Below the pieces are notes generated by a model. It had not been told where the DNA came from. It made no database searches and saw only the letters and a program-made list of their open reading frames with translations. The translations under genes and the position numbers were made by a program. 7,915 bases of DNA from an uncultured Oscillospiraceae bacterium. GTDB lineage: Bacteria > Bacillota > Clostridia > Oscillospirales > JAAYXM01. Positions 5,627-7,915 of the stretch are shown here, piece by piece. Location of the stretch: NCBI GenBank assembly GCA_934646115.1, contig CAKUEM010000066.1, positions 1 to 7,915 on the forward strand. Reading direction: 5' to 3'. Positions within the stretch are counted from its first letter, which is position 1, and the number at the start of each line of letters is the position of its first letter.

Positions 5627-6264
5627 CAATAACCCAGCTCCTCACCGACAAAAATCACATGGATCCGCCCCGGCTCACGCTGCTTCGCCGAAACCAGATA
5701 ATTGCAGCAAATGCGCGCGTCTGATGCGCAGCCCGCGCATAGATCGCCGTCTAACCCGGCGCATTTGCCCGTCGCCTCGCAATAGGTCTTGCAGGCAAGG
5801 CGCTTCGTGTTCTTCGGCGCAGCGATCGTTTTCACGCGGCGGATCGCAGCATCGAGATCCGGAACGATTTTATTGATCCCAACCACCATGATCACGCGCG
5901 ACGGTCCAAACGCGATCGCGGCAATGCGGTTGCTGTTTCCATCTACGTTATACAGCTCGCCGCGCTCTGTCACCGCGTTGGAGCTGGTCAAATACACATC
6001 CGCCGAAAACGACGCGCGATAAACCTCCATTATCTGCTCACGGGTAAGCCCCGGAACGCTGCGGTCTAAATACTTGCAGTAGCCGGAGGTCAAAAAGTCG
6101 CGTACACCGCACTCCTTCAGCGTGACCGAGCCGCCGTGCGACACGACGTCCGTCGGGCGGATCATCGTTTTTAACTGCGCGACCACCTCGTTGCGATGCG
6201 CAACATATGAGGTTGTGATGCCGTTTTTCTCAAGCGCTGCGCGCGTTTTTTCTAAATTTACCAT
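5626..6264 (-). CDS. LUD-domain (LutC/YkgG, DUF162-like) protein with a Cys-rich C-terminus
   Basis: This 212-residue protein has the LUD fold: GGSVTLKECG at 44-53, TSSNAVTERGELYNVDG at 93-109, then FGPSRVIMVVGINKIV at 119-134. LUD proteins include LutB and LutC of L-lactate oxidation, but many clostridial members stand alone with unknown substrate; no lutA or lutB is present here. The C-terminal region carries seven cysteines (C158, C162, C168, C176, C179, C186, C187), suggesting an Fe-S or metal site (inference). The ATG at 6264 is preceded by AAGGGAG with eight-base spacing. The GTG at 6273 overlaps this RBS and is rejected. The gene is followed by a flavodoxin-domain gene overlapping by one base. 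The leader contains two dyads (6294-6303 and 6307-6326) and a probable promoter at 6352-6379, so the operon may be regulated. Confidence 0.93.
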   Translation of the reverse strand: MVNLEKTRAALEKNGITTSYVAHRNEVVAQLKTMIRPTDVVSHGGSVTLKECGVRDFLTSGYCKYLDRSVPGLTREQIMEVYRASFSADVYLTSSNAVTERGELYNVDGNSNRIAAIAFGPSRVIMVVGINKIVPDLDAAIRRVKTIAAPKNTKRLACKTYCEATGKCAGLDGDLCAGCASDARICCNYLVSAKQREPGRIHVIFVGEELGY

Positions 6265-6293
6265 GCAGAACACTCCCTTGCACGCAAATTTTT

Positions 6294-6326
6294 ATGATAT
6301 CATGCCCGTTCGCCGCGCGGCAAACG
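6294..6326. repeat. Two adjacent dyads in the leader of the LUD-flavodoxin operon
   Basis: ATGATATCAT at 6294-6303 is a perfect 10-bp palindrome. At 6307-6326 CGTTCGCCG and CGGCAAACG form a nearly perfect inverted repeat around CG. They lie between the predicted promoter and the RBS of the LUD gene. The second could fold as an RNA hairpin but has no T-run, so an operator or mRNA-stability role is more likely than termination. Confidence 0.4.
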
Positions 6327-6351
6327 TGGCGAAATCGTTATTAATATAAAT

Positions 6352-6379
6352 ATTATACATCAAAAGCCATGCGATGGAA
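6352..6379 (-). promoter_or_regulatory. Probable sigma-A promoter of the LUD-flavodoxin operon
   Basis: On the minus strand TATAAT (6357-6352) is a perfect -10. A weak -35, TTTCCA, lies 17 bases upstream. This predicts a leader of about 80 nt before the ATG at 6264. A second weaker -10, TATCAT, lies closer to the gene, at about 6299-6294. Confidence 0.55.
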
Positions 6380-6442
6380 AGCACATTTTGCGAAAATCCG
6401 CCCGGTTTCATGATATTTCCATTTTTGCGCGCTGCGCGCGAT

Positions 6443-6471
6443 TTGACAAGGCGGAGAAAACTTGCTATGAT
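6443..6471 (+). promoter_or_regulatory. Strong sigma-A promoter of the DUF3842-mrp operon
   Basis: TTGACA (6443-6448) and TATGAT (6466-6471) are separated by 17 bases, matching the consensus at 11 of 12 positions. Transcription should start near 6478, at or next to the TGAGGTGA ribosome-binding site, so the leader would be only about 13 nt. Confidence 0.88.
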
Positions 6472-6490
6472 AATTCGGTGAGGTGATGAC

Positions 6491-6901
6491 ATGCTTGTTA
6501 TGGTCGTTGACGGGCAGGGCGGCGGAATTGGCCGCGCGCTGATCGAAGCGCTTGCGCCAAGGCTTCCCGCCGATTGCGAGTTGTATGCGTTCGGCACAAA
6601 CGCCATCGCTTCCGGCGCAATGAAGAAGGCCGGGGCGCACGCGGCTGCGACCGGGGAAAACGCAATTTGCCATTATGCGCCGCGCGCAGACGTCATTGTG
6701 GGAAGCATCGGCATCATCGCCGCGCATTCCATTATGGGCGAGCTTTCGCCCGCGATGGCAGAGGCGATCGCCGCGTCGCGCGCCGTCAAGGTTTTGGTCC
6801 CGATGAACCAATGCAATTTGCGCGTTGCGGGTCTTGCGGAAGAAGCGCTTCCGCTGCGCGTGTCTCAAGCGGTCGACATGGTGCTCCGCGCGCTGGATTG
6901 A
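6491..6901 (+). CDS. DUF3842 family protein
   Basis: This 136-residue, probably cytoplasmic protein of unknown function is recognised as DUF3842 by the family pattern. It has the N-terminal VDGQGGGIGRALIE (6-19), a Rossmann-like glycine-rich loop; then FGTNAIASGAMKKAGA (34-49), ATGENAI (53-59), DVIVGSIGIIAAHSIMGE (67-84) and LVPMNQCNL (102-110). The glycine-rich loop and the alternating strand-helix pattern suggest nucleotide or dinucleotide binding, but no reaction is known. GAGGTG lies five bases before the ATG. The mrp ATPase gene follows after 29 bases on the same transcript. The gene is divergent from the LUD gene across a 226-bp control region. Confidence 0.9.
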   Translation: MLVMVVDGQGGGIGRALIEALAPRLPADCELYAFGTNAIASGAMKKAGAHAAATGENAICHYAPRADVIVGSIGIIAAHSIMGELSPAMAEAIAASRAVKVLVPMNQCNLRVAGLAEEALPLRVSQAVDMVLRALD

Positions 6902-6930
6902 CCGGATATTATGAAAGGTGTTGTTTTTTT

Positions 6931-7764
6931 ATGGCAGAAAATGAAAGCTGCACGCATGACTGCAGCAGCTGTGGCGCAAGCTGTTCCTCGCGCGCCCAGC
7001 AACAGACGGATTTTCACGAGCCGCCGCATGAGCTGAGCCGGATCAACAAGGTCGTTGGCGTGATCAGCGGCAAGGGCGGCGTGGGCAAATCGCTTGTTAC
7101 ATCGCTTCTCGCGATCGAGCTGGCGCGCCGCGGGCGGCACGCCGCGATTTTAGACGCGGATATCACAGGCCCCTCCATCCCCCAGATTTTTGGGCTGAGC
7201 GGTCATGCAACCGCGAGCGGCAATGCGCTGCTCCCGATCACGACGAAAACCGGGATCGATGTGATGTCGGTCAATCTCCTGCTGGAGGATGTGCGCCAGC
7301 CGGTGGTGTGGCGCGGTCCGGTCATCGCGGGCACCGTCCGCCAGTTCTGGACCGATGTGATCTGGAAGGATGTAGACTGCATGGTCGTAGACATGCCGCC
7401 CGGCACAGGCGATGTTCCGCTCACCGTGTTTCAAACGCTGCCGCTTGACGGGATCATCATCGTGACCTCTCCGCAGGAGCTGGTTTCCATGATCGTGGCA
7501 AAGGCGGTCAATATGGCGAAAATGATGAATATTCCGATCCTCGGGATCGTGGAAAACATGAGTTATCTGGAATGCGGCGAATGCGGCAACCACATCGAGC
7601 TGTTCGGCGAAAGCCATGTCGAGGAGGTCGCGGCGGAATTTGGCATTCCGGTGCTGGCTCGCCTGCCGATCGATCCGCAGCTTGCGAAGCTGTGCGATGC
7701 GGGCGCGTTGGAGGATGTTCCCGGCCGTTGGCTGAAAACCGCGGCGGATGCCTGCGAAAAATAA
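6931..7764 (+). CDS. mrp: Mrp/Nbp35-type P-loop ATPase, Fe-S cluster carrier
   Basis: This 277-residue cytoplasmic protein is of the Mrp/ApbC/Nbp35 family, which binds and transfers Fe-S clusters in an ATP-dependent way. The N-terminal 20 residues carry four cysteines (C7, C11, C14, C18), a Cys-rich tail like that of Nbp35-type members. Next come the deviant Walker A GKGGVGKS (47-54), DADITGPSIP (75-84), Walker B-like DMPPGTGD (154-161), and ECGECG with C215-x2-C218, the family's paired cysteines that bridge a cluster between subunits. All key residues are present. The ATG at 6931 was chosen because AAAGGTG lies ten bases upstream and the Cys motif begins there. The open frame extends upstream to 6574, but that part lies inside DUF3842 in another frame. 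It shares a transcript with DUF3842 and ends at a strong terminator. Confidence 0.96.
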   Translation: MAENESCTHDCSSCGASCSSRAQQQTDFHEPPHELSRINKVVGVISGKGGVGKSLVTSLLAIELARRGRHAAILDADITGPSIPQIFGLSGHATASGNALLPITTKTGIDVMSVNLLLEDVRQPVVWRGPVIAGTVRQFWTDVIWKDVDCMVVDMPPGTGDVPLTVFQTLPLDGIIIVTSPQELVSMIVAKAVNMAKMMNIPILGIVENMSYLECGECGNHIELFGESHVEEVAAEFGIPVLARLPIDPQLAKLCDAGALEDVPGRWLKTAADACEK

Positions 7765-7788
7765 GGCGCTTTTCTTTGGAAAAATGCA

Positions 7789-7825
7789 AAAAACTGACTT
7801 GGGGCTTATCCCAAGTCAGTTTTTC
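7789..7825. terminator. Intrinsic terminator after mrp
   Basis: AAAAACTGACTTGGG pairs perfectly with CCCAAGTCAGTTTTT around the loop GCTTAT. T-runs on both strands make it usable in both directions. It begins about 25 bases after the mrp stop. Confidence 0.9.
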
Positions 7826-7882
7826 TATGCCGCAAATATTATTTTTTATTGATTTGATAGACGCCAAACCTTTTATAAGTCC

Positions 7883-7908
7883 TCACAAATGTTTATAAAC
7901 CAATGTGA
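7883..7908. repeat. 26-bp imperfect dyad near the right edge
   Basis: TCACA at 7883 and TGTGA at 7904 flank GTTTATAAAC; the two 13-base halves match at 10 positions. The 90 bases after the mrp terminator hold no gene. The dyad may be an operator of a gene beyond the window. Confidence 0.35.
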
Positions 7909-7915
7909 AAATGGC

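Noticed and set aside
6574..6930. Upstream extension of mrp
   Set aside because: The added sequence is Arg/His-rich out-of-frame reading of DUF3842; Mrp homology and the RBS place the start at 6931.
7508..7867. Minus-strand open frame over the 3' end of mrp
   Set aside because: It is antisense to mrp and passes through the terminator; no RBS or motif supports it.
1..7915. CRISPR arrays, tRNA or rRNA genes, transposases
   Set aside because: No regularly spaced repeats, no tRNA-like cloverleaf or rRNA sequence and no transposase motif were noticed on either strand by eye; a computed scan was not possible.

Overview
The window looks like a chromosomal segment of a moderately GC-rich, spore-forming member of the Clostridia (Firmicutes), possibly a gut anaerobe. 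The grounds are a SpmA-SpmB spore-maturation pair, a Bacillus-type AbrB regulator, a DUF3842-Mrp pair and an LUD-flavodoxin pair of clostridial type, purine-rich Shine-Dalgarno sequences (GGAGG, AGGAG, GAGGTG), and housekeeping-type TTGACA/TATAAT promoters. No species can be named from this sequence alone.

Layout. (1) 1-689, minus strand: a decayed or recoded fragment of a large phage-type protein. It runs off the left edge, is interrupted by one in-frame TAG and has no recognisable start signal. (2) 701-742: a strong bidirectional hairpin terminator. (3) 747-2108, minus: mnmE, the tRNA U34-modifying GTPase, without its usual partner mnmG. (4) 2303-2545, minus: an AbrB-family regulator with a C-terminal CxxC/CxxC tail, its own terminator and a near-perfect sigma-A promoter. 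(5) 2738-3849, plus, divergent from abrB: spmA-spmB with a 4-base ATGA overlap. (6) 3850-4115: an AT-rich intergenic region with short direct repeats and a promoter. (7) 4116-4940, plus: a secreted or lipid-anchored metallo-beta-lactamase-fold protein of the ComEC type. It ends at a terminator that faces a second terminator from the convergent operon. (8) 5087-6264, minus: an LUD-domain protein and a flavodoxin-domain protein, coupled by a TGATG overlap. (9) 6491-7764, plus, divergent: DUF3842 and Mrp/Nbp35-type ATPase genes in one operon with a strong promoter and terminator. (10) 7826-7915: no gene; a 26-bp imperfect dyad lies near the right edge.

How the genes fit together. The left half joins tRNA modification with sporulation-associated functions (AbrB, SpmA/B). 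The right half holds probable redox and Fe-S genes: LUD protein with Cys-rich tail, flavodoxin, and Mrp Fe-S carrier ATPase. The main anomalies are at mnmE. The 3' end of the gene (codons for R-F-C-V-G-K-stop) is nearly duplicated about 100 bp upstream of its start, in frame as R-C-A-G-K-stop, and phage-like debris lies directly downstream. The mnmE 3' end is a known integration site for genomic islands of the SGI1 type, so this may be a scar of a mobile element. No complete, clearly new multi-gene system is visible.
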